From Streptomyces carpinensis (lineage in GTDB: Bacteria > Actinomycetota > Actinomycetes > Streptomycetales > Streptomycetaceae): 64,000 bases of DNA. A program made the translations under genes and the position numbers. Every line of letters starts with the position of its first letter. Position 1 is the first letter of the stretch. This document shows, piece by piece, positions 8,923-17,521 of the stretch. The stretch is from positions 1 through 64,000 of the forward strand of contig NZ_MUBM01000017.1 in the NCBI RefSeq assembly GCF_002154505.1, read 5' to 3'. The notes beneath the pieces are model-generated. The model worked only from the letters and a program-made list of their open reading frames with translations, was not told the DNA's origin and searched no databases.

Positions 8923-10170
8923 ATGACATCCACCGCCTCGTCCCTTGCCCCGGCGCAGACCGGCACCACCGGGCGCAGCATGTGGACGGTGGTCCTGTGC
9001 TGGATCACCGTCATGCTCGAGGGCTACGACCTCGTCGTCCTCGGCGCCATCATCCCGACGCTGCTCAAGACCCATCACCTGGGCATGACCGCCGGTGACG
9101 CGACCACGATCGCGACGCTCTCGCTCGTCGGCGTGGCCATAGGCGCCGTGTGCGTCGGCCCGCTCGCCGACCGGCTGGGGCGTCGGCTGCTGCTCATCGG
9201 CTCGGTGCTGCTGTTCTCGGTCTTCACCCTGCTGGTGCCGCTGGCCGGCTCGGTGACGGTGTTCGCCCTGCTGCGCCTGGTCGCCGGGCTCGGCCTCGGC
9301 GCCTGCATGCCGGTGTCGCTGACGATGATGGCCGAGCACATGCCGGCGAACCGGCGGGCGCGGGCCAGCACGCTGACGATGACCGGCTACCACACCGGCG
9401 CCGTGATCACCTCGCTGCTGGCGCTGCAGGTGACCGACAACTGGAAGATCCTGTTCTACGTCCTCGGCGTCGCCGGGATCGTCATCGCCGCCATCCAGTG
9501 GTTCCGGCTGCCGGAGTCGGAGGCCTTCGCCCGCGCCAAGCGCGGCCCCGGCGCGGAGCGGGTGCCGTTCACCGAGCTGCTCAAGCCGGCATACCTGCGC
9601 GCGGGCATCGGGGTCTGGGTCGCCTCCTTCATGGGGCTGCTGCTCGTCTACGGCCTCAACACCTGGCTGCCGAAGCTGATGAACGACGCCGGCTACCCCG
9701 TCCCGACGGCCGTCACCCAGCTGCTCGTGCTCAACGTCGGCGGTGTCGTCGGGCTGGTCCTCGGCGGCTTCGTCGCCGACCGGCGGGGCATCAAGGGCAC
9801 CACGCTCGGCTGGTTCGCGGTCTCGGTGCTGATGCTGGCCTGTCTGAGCATCAAGATGGACAGCGACCTGCTGCTCAATGTCGTGGTCTTCTGCACGGGC
9901 GTGTTCGTCTTCTCCGCGCAGGTGCTCGTCTACGCCTACGTGACCGCGTTCTACCCGGCCGCCGTCCGCGGCACCGCCCTCGGCTCGGCCTCCGGGATCG
10001 GCCGGATCGGCTCGATCGTCGGCCCGTCGATCACCGGCGCCCTGGTCACCGCGGGAATCGGACACCCGTGGGGCTTCTACTTCTTCGCCGCGGTCGCGGT
10101 CCTCGGCTTCTTCGCCGTACTGACCCTGCCCCGTGGCCCCGGGACCCCCCAGGCGGCGCCCGCCGAGTGA
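8923..10170 (+). CDS. MFS aromatic acid:proton symporter (BenK/PcaK-like)
   Basis: A 415-aa major facilitator protein with twelve predicted helices. The motif LEGYDLVVLGAIIP in helix 1, the loop GPLADRLGRR and the repeat GGFVADRRG in the second half are typical of the aromatic acid:H+ symporter family. GAGGGG at 8908-8913 is 9 bases before ATG 8923. Placement after the decarboxylase and aldehyde dehydrogenase genes argues for uptake of benzoylformate, benzoate or a related ring acid. The exact substrate is inferred. Confidence 0.85.
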   Translation: MTSTASSLAPAQTGTTGRSMWTVVLCWITVMLEGYDLVVLGAIIPTLLKTHHLGMTAGDATTIATLSLVGVAIGAVCVGPLADRLGRRLLLIGSVLLFSVFTLLVPLAGSVTVFALLRLVAGLGLGACMPVSLTMMAEHMPANRRARASTLTMTGYHTGAVITSLLALQVTDNWKILFYVLGVAGIVIAAIQWFRLPESEAFARAKRGPGAERVPFTELLKPAYLRAGIGVWVASFMGLLLVYGLNTWLPKLMNDAGYPVPTAVTQLLVLNVGGVVGLVLGGFVADRRGIKGTTLGWFAVSVLMLACLSIKMDSDLLLNVVVFCTGVFVFSAQVLVYAYVTAFYPAAVRGTALGSASGIGRIGSIVGPSITGALVTAGIGHPWGFYFFAAVAVLGFFAVLTLPRGPGTPQAAPAE

Positions 10171-10328
10171 CGCCTCGCGGGGCCGTCGCGGCGCTGCCGG
10201 GCGCCGGGACGGCCCCGCAGGGCGTCGCGCTCCCCGAGACCGCTCGCCGAGACCCGGCACCGGCCACCCGCAACCCGCCGTGCCCATACGCAGTTGCTTC
10301 CCTGTACCCCCTGCAACGGAGGCTTCCC

Positions 10329-11768
10329 TTGCGTATGACAGACATCCAGCGCTGCGAGGTCCGGCCCGGGCTGCTCGTCGAATGGAGTCTCGATCCGGCG
10401 GCCGTGCAGGCCGCGACCGGTCTGCCGGACGACACCCGGCCACCGGCGTACATCCAGGAGTCGCACATCAGGACGGCCAGGTCCGTGCGGGAGGACGGCC
10501 TGTTCGTGCCGACCTGGCTGGGCACGGCGTTCGACATCCCGGGCAGAGTGGATCTTGACGTCCTTCAGGGCGCCCTGCGGGACTGGATGCTGCGGCACGA
10601 GACGCTGCGCAGCGGCTTCCGCTGGGTCGGCGACGACATGCGCCGGTTCACGCTGGACGCCGAGGACGTCTCCCTGCACCGCGAGACGATCGGCGAGTTC
10701 CGCGACGCGGACGTGCTGGTGCGATACCTGCAGGATCGCTTCGACGTGGCGGCGGACGCGCTGCGCTGGCCGAACTTCCTCTTCTCGGCCGTGGTCAGGG
10801 CCGACGGAACGAGCGTGTACATGGCCTTCGACCACAGCAACGTCGACGCCTACTCCGTCCAGCGCATTCCGGCCGAGATCCACGAGCTCTACGCCGCGGG
10901 CGTCGAGGGCCTCCGCCCGGAACGCGAACCGGCCGGCAGCTACGTCGACTTCTGCCGGACCGAGCGGACGAACGCGGACGAGATCGACGGCACGGACGCG
11001 ATCGTCGAGCGCTGGCGGGAGTTCATCGGCCGGTGCGACGGCAGACTGCCGAACTTCCCCCTCGACCTCGGTCTGGAGCCCGGCGGGCGGCTGCCGCGGC
11101 AGAAGCTCGTGCGGGAGATGCTCGTCGGCGCCGAGGACGCGGCGGCGTTCGAGGCGTACTGCCGTTCCTTCGGCGGGAGCCTGGTCGGCATCCTGGCGGC
11201 CACGAGCCTCATCGTCCACGAGATCGGCGGTCAGCCGGTGTACCGCACGGTCGTGCCGTTCCACACCAGGAGGAACTCCCGGTGGATGGAATCGGTCGGC
11301 TGGTACGTCGGCGGCGCCCCGCTGGAGATCCACACCGCCCGGGCGCCCGACTTTTCGAGCCTGCTGCGGACGGTGAGCACCCAGCTGCGCGCCAACAGGT
11401 CGCTGGCCCGGATGCCGCTCGCCCGCGTGCTGCGCCTGCTGGGCTCGGACTTCCGTCCGACCTCGCCCGACCTGTACTCGATCGTCTCGTTCGTCGACGC
11501 CCGCGGCATCCCGGGCTCGGAGCGCTGGGCGGAGCTCAAGGCCTACGGCCTGATCAGGGTGTCGTACGGCGACCAGGTGTGCGCGTGGGTCACCCGGCTC
11601 CACGAGGGGCTGCAGTTCGCGAGCCGCTACCCGGACACCGAGATCGCGCACAAGAACCTGCGGTTGTACGTGGAGCAGCTGCGGGAGGTCGTCGTGTCGG
11701 TGGCCCGCTCTCAGGGCTCCTGCGAGTCCTCCGGCAGGGCCAGTTCCGCCCAGATCACCTTGCCCTGA
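10329..11768 (+). CDS. Stand-alone NRPS condensation-domain-like protein
   Basis: A 479-aa protein resembling a single condensation or acyltransferase domain. The HHxxxDG active-site motif appears in the degenerate form FDHSNVDAYS near residue 170, keeping the second His and the Asp. GGAGG at 10318-10322 is 6 bases before TTG 10329 and 12 before ATG 10335; the TTG is preferred. No adenylation or carrier domain is nearby. Linkage to the benzoylformate operon suggests an acyl transfer involving an aromatic acid or its ester, but this is inference. Its 3' end overlaps the convergent phosphatase gene by 58 bases. Confidence 0.75.
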   Translation: MRMTDIQRCEVRPGLLVEWSLDPAAVQAATGLPDDTRPPAYIQESHIRTARSVREDGLFVPTWLGTAFDIPGRVDLDVLQGALRDWMLRHETLRSGFRWVGDDMRRFTLDAEDVSLHRETIGEFRDADVLVRYLQDRFDVAADALRWPNFLFSAVVRADGTSVYMAFDHSNVDAYSVQRIPAEIHELYAAGVEGLRPEREPAGSYVDFCRTERTNADEIDGTDAIVERWREFIGRCDGRLPNFPLDLGLEPGGRLPRQKLVREMLVGAEDAAAFEAYCRSFGGSLVGILAATSLIVHEIGGQPVYRTVVPFHTRRNSRWMESVGWYVGGAPLEIHTARAPDFSSLLRTVSTQLRANRSLARMPLARVLRLLGSDFRPTSPDLYSIVSFVDARGIPGSERWAELKAYGLIRVSYGDQVCAWVTRLHEGLQFASRYPDTEIAHKNLRLYVEQLREVVVSVARSQGSCESSGRASSAQITLP

Positions 11769-14401
11769 GGGGTGTAGCGCGTGCCCCAGCGCTCGGTCAT
11801 CTGGGACACCAGGAACAGGCCCCGGCCGCCCTCCTCGGTGGTCGCGGCGTAGCGCAGGTGCGGGGAGGTGCTGCTGCCGTCGGACACCTCGCAGATGAGG
11901 GTGCGGTCGTGGATCAGCCGCACATGGATGGGCTCGGAGCCGTAGCGCAGGGCGTTGGTGACGAGTTCGCTCAGGACGAGCTCCATGCTGAAGGCCAGTT
12001 CACCGAGGCCCCACTCGTCGAGTTTCGCGCTGGCCGCGTCGCGGATCCGCGCGACGGCGGCCGGGTCGGGCGGCACGTCCCAGTCGGCGATGCGGCCGGA
12101 CGGCAGCGCCCGGGTACGGGCGATGAGCAGGGCGACGTCGTCCTTGGGCCGCGGCGGCAGCAGAGCCTCCAGCACGGCCTGGCAGCTCTGCTCCGGCGGC
12201 CGGTCGGGGTGACCGGCGAGGGCTTCGCGCAGCAGTTCCATCCCCTCGTCGAGGTCGCGGCGGCGGTCCTCGACCAGGCCGTCGGTGTACAGCACGAGCT
12301 GGGTGCCCTCCTCCAGTTCCAGCTCGGCCGTGCGGAACGGCATGCCGCCCAGGCCCAGCGGCGGCCCGAAGGGCAGGTCGGGGAAGGTGGCGCTGCCGTC
12401 CGGACTGACCAGCACGGGCGCGAGGTGTCCCGCGCGTGCCATGGCGCAACGGCGGGTCACGGGATCGTAGATCGCGTACAGGCAGGTGGCGCCGACGACG
12501 CCCGCGGCCACCTCCTCAGAGGCCTCGTCCTGGTCGATCCGGCCGACCAGGTCGTCCAGGTGGCTGAGCAGCTCGTCGGGTGGCAGGTCGAGCGTGGAGA
12601 AGTTGTGCACCGCGGTGCGCAGACGGCCCATCGTGGCCGCGGCGTGCAGGCCGTGGCCGACGACGTCTCCGACGACCAGTGCGACCCGGCCGCCGGGCAG
12701 GGGGATGACGTCGAACCAGTCGCCGCTGACGCCCGACTGGGCGGGCAGGTAGCGGTAACCGGCCTCGATGGCGCTCTGCTCGGGCAGGGCCCGCGGCAGC
12801 AGGCTGCGCTGGAGGGTGACCGCCATGGCGTGCTCGCGGGCGTAGCGGCGGGCGTTGTCGATGCTGACGGCGGCGCGGGCCACCAGCTCCTCCGCCAGGT
12901 TCAGCTCCTCCTCGTCGAACGGGCCGTGCTCCTTGGAGCGCCAGAAGTTGACCACGCCGAGCACGGCACCGCGGGCCAGGATCGGGGCCGTGATGAGCGA
13001 GTGGATGCCGTAGTCCACCATCCGTGCGGCGCGCTCCGGGTCCTGCATGTACCAGCCGTCGGCGGTCGACAGGTCGGTCACCAGCTCGGAGTGGCCGGTG
13101 TCGTAGCCGCGGGCCTGGGGGCTGGAGGGCGCGAAGTCGATCAGCCGGCCCTTCTCGTAGAGCGGATGGTCGTCCCGGACGCCGTGCACGGTGATCCGCC
13201 GGACGCCCGGCGCCGTGGTGCCCGGTTCCTCGCCCTCGAGTACGCCGTCGGCGAGGTCGACGGTGACGAAGTCGGCGAAGCGGGGGACGGCGATCTGCGC
13301 GAGTTCGTCGGCGGTGCGGGTCATGTCGAGGGAGGTGCCGATGCCCAGTCCGGCGTCGTACAGGAGTTTCAGCCGCTCCCGGGCGACCTCCGCCCGGCCG
13401 GAGAGGGCCTGCAGTTCGGTGGAGTCGCGCAGGGTCACGACCGTGCCCTTGGGGCCTCCGTCACGGTCCGTGGGCCGCTGGTTGACGGCCAGCAGCAGGC
13501 CACCGGCGAGGTGGACCTCGTCGGTGGCCTCCCGGCCGGAGGCGAGCAGGCCGACGGTGTCGGGGTCCAGGCCCGACAGCTTCGTCACGTGCCGGCCCTC
13601 CACGTCCGGGGGCAGGTTCAGCAGCCGTCTCGCCTCGTCGTTCGCCAGCAGCAGCCGTCCGTCGTCACCGACGATGAGCACACCTTCGCGCACGGAGTGC
13701 AGCACCGCGTCGTGGTGGTCGTACATGCGGTTCATCTCGTCCGGGGCGAGGCTGTGGGTCTGGCGGCGCAGCCGCCTGCCCACGAGCGCCGTCACGCCGG
13801 TGGCCGCGCCGAGCGCGACCGCCCCGGCGGTCAGGATGATCGGGATCTGCCGGTCCACCTGGCTGGTGACGTTCTTGACCTTCAGCCCTGCGGACACCAG
13901 CCCCACCACCCGGCCGGCGGGGTTCTCGACCGGGACGGTGGCCTGCATCTCCTCGCCGAGCGGTCCGTGGACGCTCTCGGTGTAGACCTTGCCCGCCAGG
14001 GACGGCCCGATCGTGCCCACGAAGCGCTGCCCGATGCGGTCGGGCAGGGGGTGGGTGTACCGGATGCCGTGCGTGTCCATGACCACGATGAAGTCGACGC
14101 CGGCGGACTTGCGCCCCGCCTCGGTCAGCGGCTGGAGAATCGCCGACGGGTGGGGGGCCTGCAGTGCGGCCACGACTCCCGGAGAATGCGCGAAGGTCTG
14201 GGCGACGGCTATGGAGCGGCGTTTGGCCTCGGCGCTGGTGTCCCGCTGGGACTGCAGGACGAGGGCGAAGACGGCGAAGGCCACAAGCAGCACCACGAGA
14301 GCCACCTGGAGCACGAACATCTGTCCGGCGACGCTTCGCGGACTCTTTCCCACCAGCGACCGCCGTGATATCCGTCGAAGACGGGCAAAACGGTCTGCCA
14401 T
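11711..14401 (-). CDS. Membrane sensor SpoIIE phosphatase with HATPase domain
   Basis: An 896-aa multidomain regulator. In order: membrane helix (about residues 27-50), extracellular single-cache-like sensor (about 60-185), second membrane helix (about 190-210), PAS (about 230-330), GAF (about 350-520), SpoIIE/PP2C-type phosphatase with SGDWFDV and LYTDGL (about 540-750), and a C-terminal HATPase_c domain with ELVTNALRYG (about 770-890). It combines an anti-anti-sigma phosphatase and an anti-sigma kinase on one chain. AAAGG precedes the ATG by about 5 bases. A 23-bp perfect palindrome lies 22 bases upstream of the start. Confidence 0.92.
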   Translation of the reverse strand: MADRFARLRRISRRSLVGKSPRSVAGQMFVLQVALVVLLVAFAVFALVLQSQRDTSAEAKRRSIAVAQTFAHSPGVVAALQAPHPSAILQPLTEAGRKSAGVDFIVVMDTHGIRYTHPLPDRIGQRFVGTIGPSLAGKVYTESVHGPLGEEMQATVPVENPAGRVVGLVSAGLKVKNVTSQVDRQIPIILTAGAVALGAATGVTALVGRRLRRQTHSLAPDEMNRMYDHHDAVLHSVREGVLIVGDDGRLLLANDEARRLLNLPPDVEGRHVTKLSGLDPDTVGLLASGREATDEVHLAGGLLLAVNQRPTDRDGGPKGTVVTLRDSTELQALSGRAEVARERLKLLYDAGLGIGTSLDMTRTADELAQIAVPRFADFVTVDLADGVLEGEEPGTTAPGVRRITVHGVRDDHPLYEKGRLIDFAPSSPQARGYDTGHSELVTDLSTADGWYMQDPERAARMVDYGIHSLITAPILARGAVLGVVNFWRSKEHGPFDEEELNLAEELVARAAVSIDNARRYAREHAMAVTLQRSLLPRALPEQSAIEAGYRYLPAQSGVSGDWFDVIPLPGGRVALVVGDVVGHGLHAAATMGRLRTAVHNFSTLDLPPDELLSHLDDLVGRIDQDEASEEVAAGVVGATCLYAIYDPVTRRCAMARAGHLAPVLVSPDGSATFPDLPFGPPLGLGGMPFRTAELELEEGTQLVLYTDGLVEDRRRDLDEGMELLREALAGHPDRPPEQSCQAVLEALLPPRPKDDVALLIARTRALPSGRIADWDVPPDPAAVARIRDAASAKLDEWGLGELAFSMELVLSELVTNALRYGSEPIHVRLIHDRTLICEVSDGSSTSPHLRYAATTEEGGRGLFLVSQMTERWGTRYTPQGKVIWAELALPEDSQEP

Positions 14402-14423
14402 CTGGCCTTTCTAGCACCCAGTC

Positions 14424-14446
14424 GCCCAAGTCGTCACGACTTGGGC
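14424..14446. promoter_or_regulatory. 23-bp perfect palindrome upstream of the SpoIIE-type sensor gene
   Basis: Arms GCCCAAGTCGT (14424-14434) and ACGACTTGGGC (14436-14446) are perfect reverse complements around a single base. A nested second inverted repeat pairs CGTCACGAC (14432-14440) with GTCGTGACG (14457-14465). The site is 22 bases upstream of the phosphatase ATG on the minus strand. A one-base centre is too tight for an RNA hairpin, so a dimeric repressor site is more likely than a terminator. Confidence 0.5.
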
Positions 14447-14837
14447 CGATAATCCCGTCGTGACGGATGTCACGAAACCGGCTGGAGGAAGGGCGGCCGG
14501 ACGGAGCGGTCCGCGAACGGACCGCCGCCGCTGAAGGCCGGAGCGGCGCGGCGTTCGCCGATACGGCCGTGGGTGGCGGCGTCGGGGGTGCCAGTCGGGC
14601 AGCGGCGGTTCCGCGGCGCCGGACGCGCCGTGGAGGCAGCGGAGAGTGCCGGCCGGTCCGGGCCGGTGCCCGGCCGTCCCGGCGGTCGTTCGGAGCACCG
14701 GGCGCGGGCCCGGACCGGCAGCCGGTGCGGCAGGACGCCGTGCGCGGTGCGCTCCGGATCGAAGGCGGCGCACAGGAGGTCCGCGGTGATGGTCGTGGCG
14801 ATATAGCGGGGCTCGGCGGCGGTGCGGGTGCGGTGGT
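14447..14837. other. Intergenic stretch without a convincing gene
   Basis: About 390 bases between the phosphatase gene and the TetR gene, both on the minus strand. A minus-strand frame stays open across it and reads a protein-like stretch (RYIATTITADLLCAAFDPER around 14800-14740), but it has no start codon or ribosome site and runs on out of frame through the TetR gene. It may be the eroded end of a former gene; nothing firmer can be said. Confidence 0.3.
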
Positions 14838-15407
14838 TCAGGTCGCGGGCCGGCCGCGCAGCAGGGCGTCCAGGCGGTCCAGGATCCACTCCCAGGTCTC
14901 CTGCGAGTCGGGGGCGCTGTGACTGAAGCCTCCGGCCAGCTCCAGGCTGACGTAGCCGTGGAACACGGAGCCCAGCAGCCGGACGGCATGGGTCTGTTCC
15001 GGTTCCGTCAGGTCGTAGCCGCGCAGGACGGCCCGCATCATCTGCGCGTGCCGCACACCGGCGCTCGCGGCCGCGGTCTCCGGGTCGAGGCGGAGCCGGG
15101 CGGCGGCGTAGCGGCCGGGGTGTTCCCGTGCGTAGTCGCGGTAGACGTCGGCGAACGCGGCCAGGGCGTCCCTGCCGGCCCGCCCGGCCAGGGCGTCGGC
15201 GGCCCGGTCGGCGAGCTCCTCCAGCGCCAGCAGGGCGATTCGGGTCTTGAGGTCCTGGGAGTTCTCCAGGTGCGAGTACAGGCTGGCGACCTTGACGTCG
15301 AACCGTCTGGCCAGCGCCGAGACGGTGACCTGGTCGAAGCCGACCTCGTCGGCCAGTTCGGCTCCCGCCCGGACCAGGCGGTCGGTGGTGAGTCCAGCGC
15401 GCGGCAC
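14838..15407 (-). CDS. TetR-family repressor
   Basis: A 189-aa TetR regulator. The N-terminal helix-turn-helix (VTVSALARRFDVKVASLYSHL, about residues 28-48) is clear, and the C-terminal domain looks like the WHG/TetR_C_33 type. GTG 15407 is preceded by AAGGGA 6 bases away. Upstream lies a promoter with an embedded CCTAA-N5-TTAGG inverted repeat, a likely autoregulatory operator. The flavin oxidoreductase gene is just upstream in the same direction and may be controlled too. The ligand is unknown. Confidence 0.9.
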   Translation of the reverse strand: MPRAGLTTDRLVRAGAELADEVGFDQVTVSALARRFDVKVASLYSHLENSQDLKTRIALLALEELADRAADALAGRAGRDALAAFADVYRDYAREHPGRYAAARLRLDPETAAASAGVRHAQMMRAVLRGYDLTEPEQTHAVRLLGSVFHGYVSLELAGGFSHSAPDSQETWEWILDRLDALLRGRPAT

Positions 15408-15433
15408 GGCGATCCCTTCGTTTACCTGAAGGG

Positions 15434-15463
15434 ATTGTGCCCTTTCCTAAAAATGTTAGGCAA
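15434..15463 (-). promoter_or_regulatory. Probable tetR promoter with embedded operator
   Basis: Read on the minus strand, TTGCCT (15463-15458) and CACAAT (15439-15434) are separated by 18 bases. The spacer contains the perfect inverted repeat CCTAA-AAATG-TTAGG (15446-15460 on the plus strand). An operator between -35 and -10 is classic for TetR autorepression. Confidence 0.5.
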
Positions 15464-15568
15464 GCCGCGCCGACGGCCGGGCCCCGGAGGCGGCCGAGCG
15501 GAAGGGACCGGACACCAGGCGCGGGAAGAAGGTGTGCCCGGTCAGGGCCGGGCGCTCGTCCGGGGTCG

Positions 15569-16852
15569 TCAGCGGGCCGCCCTCCGGTCGGCCAGGGCAC
15601 GGGCGACCCGCGTGGCCGCGTACTCCACGCCGGCGACGAAGCGCATCATCGGGCCGAACATCGGGGCGGCCAGCGATCCGGTGAAGTGCAGGCCGGGCAC
15701 GGACGACTCGAACCCGGCCGACAGGCGGGGAGCGCTCGAGCCGGGCACGCACTCCAGCGCACGGCGCACCGCCGGTGAGAGGAAGGAGACCGCCTCCAGG
15801 TCGAGGCGGTAGCCGGTGGCGGCCAGCACGTGGTCGACGGCGAGGGTCTCCACCGCGCGGCCCGGCCCCGCGACCTCCAGCCGGACGGTGGACCCGGCCG
15901 CCTCGGCCCCGGTGACCCGGCACGACGTACGCACCGTCACGACACCCTCGACCCGGTCCCGCAGCCACCATCCGCCCGAGGGCCGCAGCGCGCGGCGGAA
16001 CAGCAGCAGCCGGGCCGCGGCGGGCAGGTGCCGCACCCCGCCCGGGGCCCGGCAGACCGCGGCCAGGACCCAGCCGGTACCCAGCGGGGAGCCGGGCCGG
16101 GCGATCCGCAGCGGCCACGGCCGGGTCAGGGTCGGGGTCGTCCCCCACAGCAGGCTCCGCTCCCGTACCAGCACCTGCGCCCGGGCCCCGGCCTCGTGCA
16201 GCAGCGCCGCGCTCTCCAGAGCGGACTGGCCACCGCCGATCACGGCGACCCGCCGGCCCGCGTAGCGGGACAGGTCGGTGTGGTGACTGGTGTGCGACAC
16301 CAGGGCTTCGGCGCCCGGACCCTCGGGCGCGAGACGCCGCAGCTCCTGCGGTATGTGGGCGAGCCCGTTCAGGCCCGTGGCCACGACGACGGTCCGGGCG
16401 GCGAGCTCCTGCCCGTCGTCCAGGCGCACGGCGAACCCGGAGCCGTCCGCCGCCCGGTCGACGGCCACCACCCGCGCCGGTTCCACCTCACCCACGTACC
16501 GCTTCTGGAACCACTGGCCGTAGCGGACGAACACGTCGCACGGGATCGGTGTCAGCTCCGTCAGCTCCTGCTCCCCGTGCACCCGCAGGAAGTCCGCCAG
16601 CCGCCCGCCGGGCTCCGGCGCGGACAGATCGACGGCGTCCGGGGTCGACTTCAGGAACATCCCGGTCGCCATGGCGTGCCGCCAGCTGCCCATGACCTCA
16701 CCGAAGACCCGCACCGGCAGACCGCGAGCCCGCAGGTGTGCCGCGACGGACAGTCCGTACGGGCCGGCACCGATCACGGCGACCGGAAGCTCCGGATCCC
16801 CGGTGAACACCTCTTCGCGGGCAGGGCGTTGCCCCGGCAGCGACTGCGTCAT
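15569..16852 (-). CDS. Flavin-dependent monooxygenase-like oxidoreductase
   Basis: A 427-aa FAD/NAD(P) enzyme. The FAD-binding GAGPYGLSVAAHLRARG lies near residues 27-43, the second dinucleotide fold VAVIGGGQSALESA near residue 195, and a C-terminal ATGYRLD motif is present. The layout resembles flavin-containing monooxygenases and lysine/ornithine N-hydroxylases rather than simple reductases. A G-rich run directly before ATG 16852 supplies the ribosome site. It lies upstream of the TetR gene with a 161-base gap. The substrate is unknown. Confidence 0.8.
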   Translation of the reverse strand: MTQSLPGQRPAREEVFTGDPELPVAVIGAGPYGLSVAAHLRARGLPVRVFGEVMGSWRHAMATGMFLKSTPDAVDLSAPEPGGRLADFLRVHGEQELTELTPIPCDVFVRYGQWFQKRYVGEVEPARVVAVDRAADGSGFAVRLDDGQELAARTVVVATGLNGLAHIPQELRRLAPEGPGAEALVSHTSHHTDLSRYAGRRVAVIGGGQSALESAALLHEAGARAQVLVRERSLLWGTTPTLTRPWPLRIARPGSPLGTGWVLAAVCRAPGGVRHLPAAARLLLFRRALRPSGGWWLRDRVEGVVTVRTSCRVTGAEAAGSTVRLEVAGPGRAVETLAVDHVLAATGYRLDLEAVSFLSPAVRRALECVPGSSAPRLSAGFESSVPGLHFTGSLAAPMFGPMMRFVAGVEYAATRVARALADRRAAR

Positions 16853-17105
16853 TCATCCCCCCGGCTGGTCCCCTCGCCGCCTTCCCCAAGGCCGGCGCGA
16901 CACTTCGGGACGGCACGCCGGCACGGCGCCGCCGCGCACCTCCCCCCTCCGCCGCACAGTGTTACCCATCGGCCGCCGCCGGAATGCCAAATGGGGCCAC
17001 GTTGCCAAAAGATGGTCAAACCGTTGACCGGCGCTCGCCCCGGAGCGCCCCGCCGGTCACACCCGACTCGCTCCCCTCGCAGCCCTTGCGGCGGCGCGCA
17101 CGGGA

Positions 17106-17151
17106 CGAAGGCCTGCCCGCCGAGGACATCGCCCCGGCGGGCAGGCCTTCG
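17106..17151 (-). terminator. Strong hairpin terminator
   Basis: A perfect 17-bp stem (17106-17122 with 17135-17151) around a 12-base loop, 11 bases beyond the stop of the small CxxC-type gene at 17163. It can serve both strands. The rest of 16853-17105 shows no gene. Confidence 0.8.
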
Positions 17152-17162
17152 CGCGCGGACCG

Positions 17163-17384
17163 TCAGTGATCCGTGCCGGCGGGAGAGCTGACGGCTGGTG
17201 GTGCGGTCATCAGCTTCCCGAACAGGGCCATGCAGGTGGAACAGTGACCAGCCCGCTGTGCGCTCGCCCCATCGACGCGTTGACCCAGCCGACGACCGCA
17301 CAACGTCTTGGCCGCGTTCTTGGCCATGACATGCCACACCAATGCGCCGCCGGGCTTGTCGACTCCTGCACACATCTCATACAT
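17163..17384 (-). CDS. Small Cys/His protein, possible zinc binding
   Basis: A 73-aa protein with spaced Cys and His residues: LVWHVMAKNAAKTLCGRRL then GHCSTCMALF, a pattern resembling small Streptomyces treble-clef-like proteins of unknown function. GGGAG lies 7 bases before the ATG and a strong terminator follows the stop, so it is a self-contained gene. I do not recognise a named family and assign no function. Confidence 0.7.
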   Translation of the reverse strand: MYEMCAGVDKPGGALVWHVMAKNAAKTLCGRRLGQRVDGASAQRAGHCSTCMALFGKLMTAPPAVSSPAGTDH

Positions 17385-17521
17385 GATCGGCTCCCTTGAT
17401 GGACGCCTCTCTCACTCCAGGAGACACCCGATCAGCCCCACCCACGCTGCCACGGACGGCCATTCGAGTGACACGCCCCATCGGGGGGCCGGGGACCAGG
17501 CGTTCGAACCGCGATGGAATC

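Noticed and set aside
11033-14368. An 1111-aa plus-strand open frame over the phosphatase gene
   Set aside because: The opposite strand encodes a complete PAS/GAF/SpoIIE/HATPase protein.
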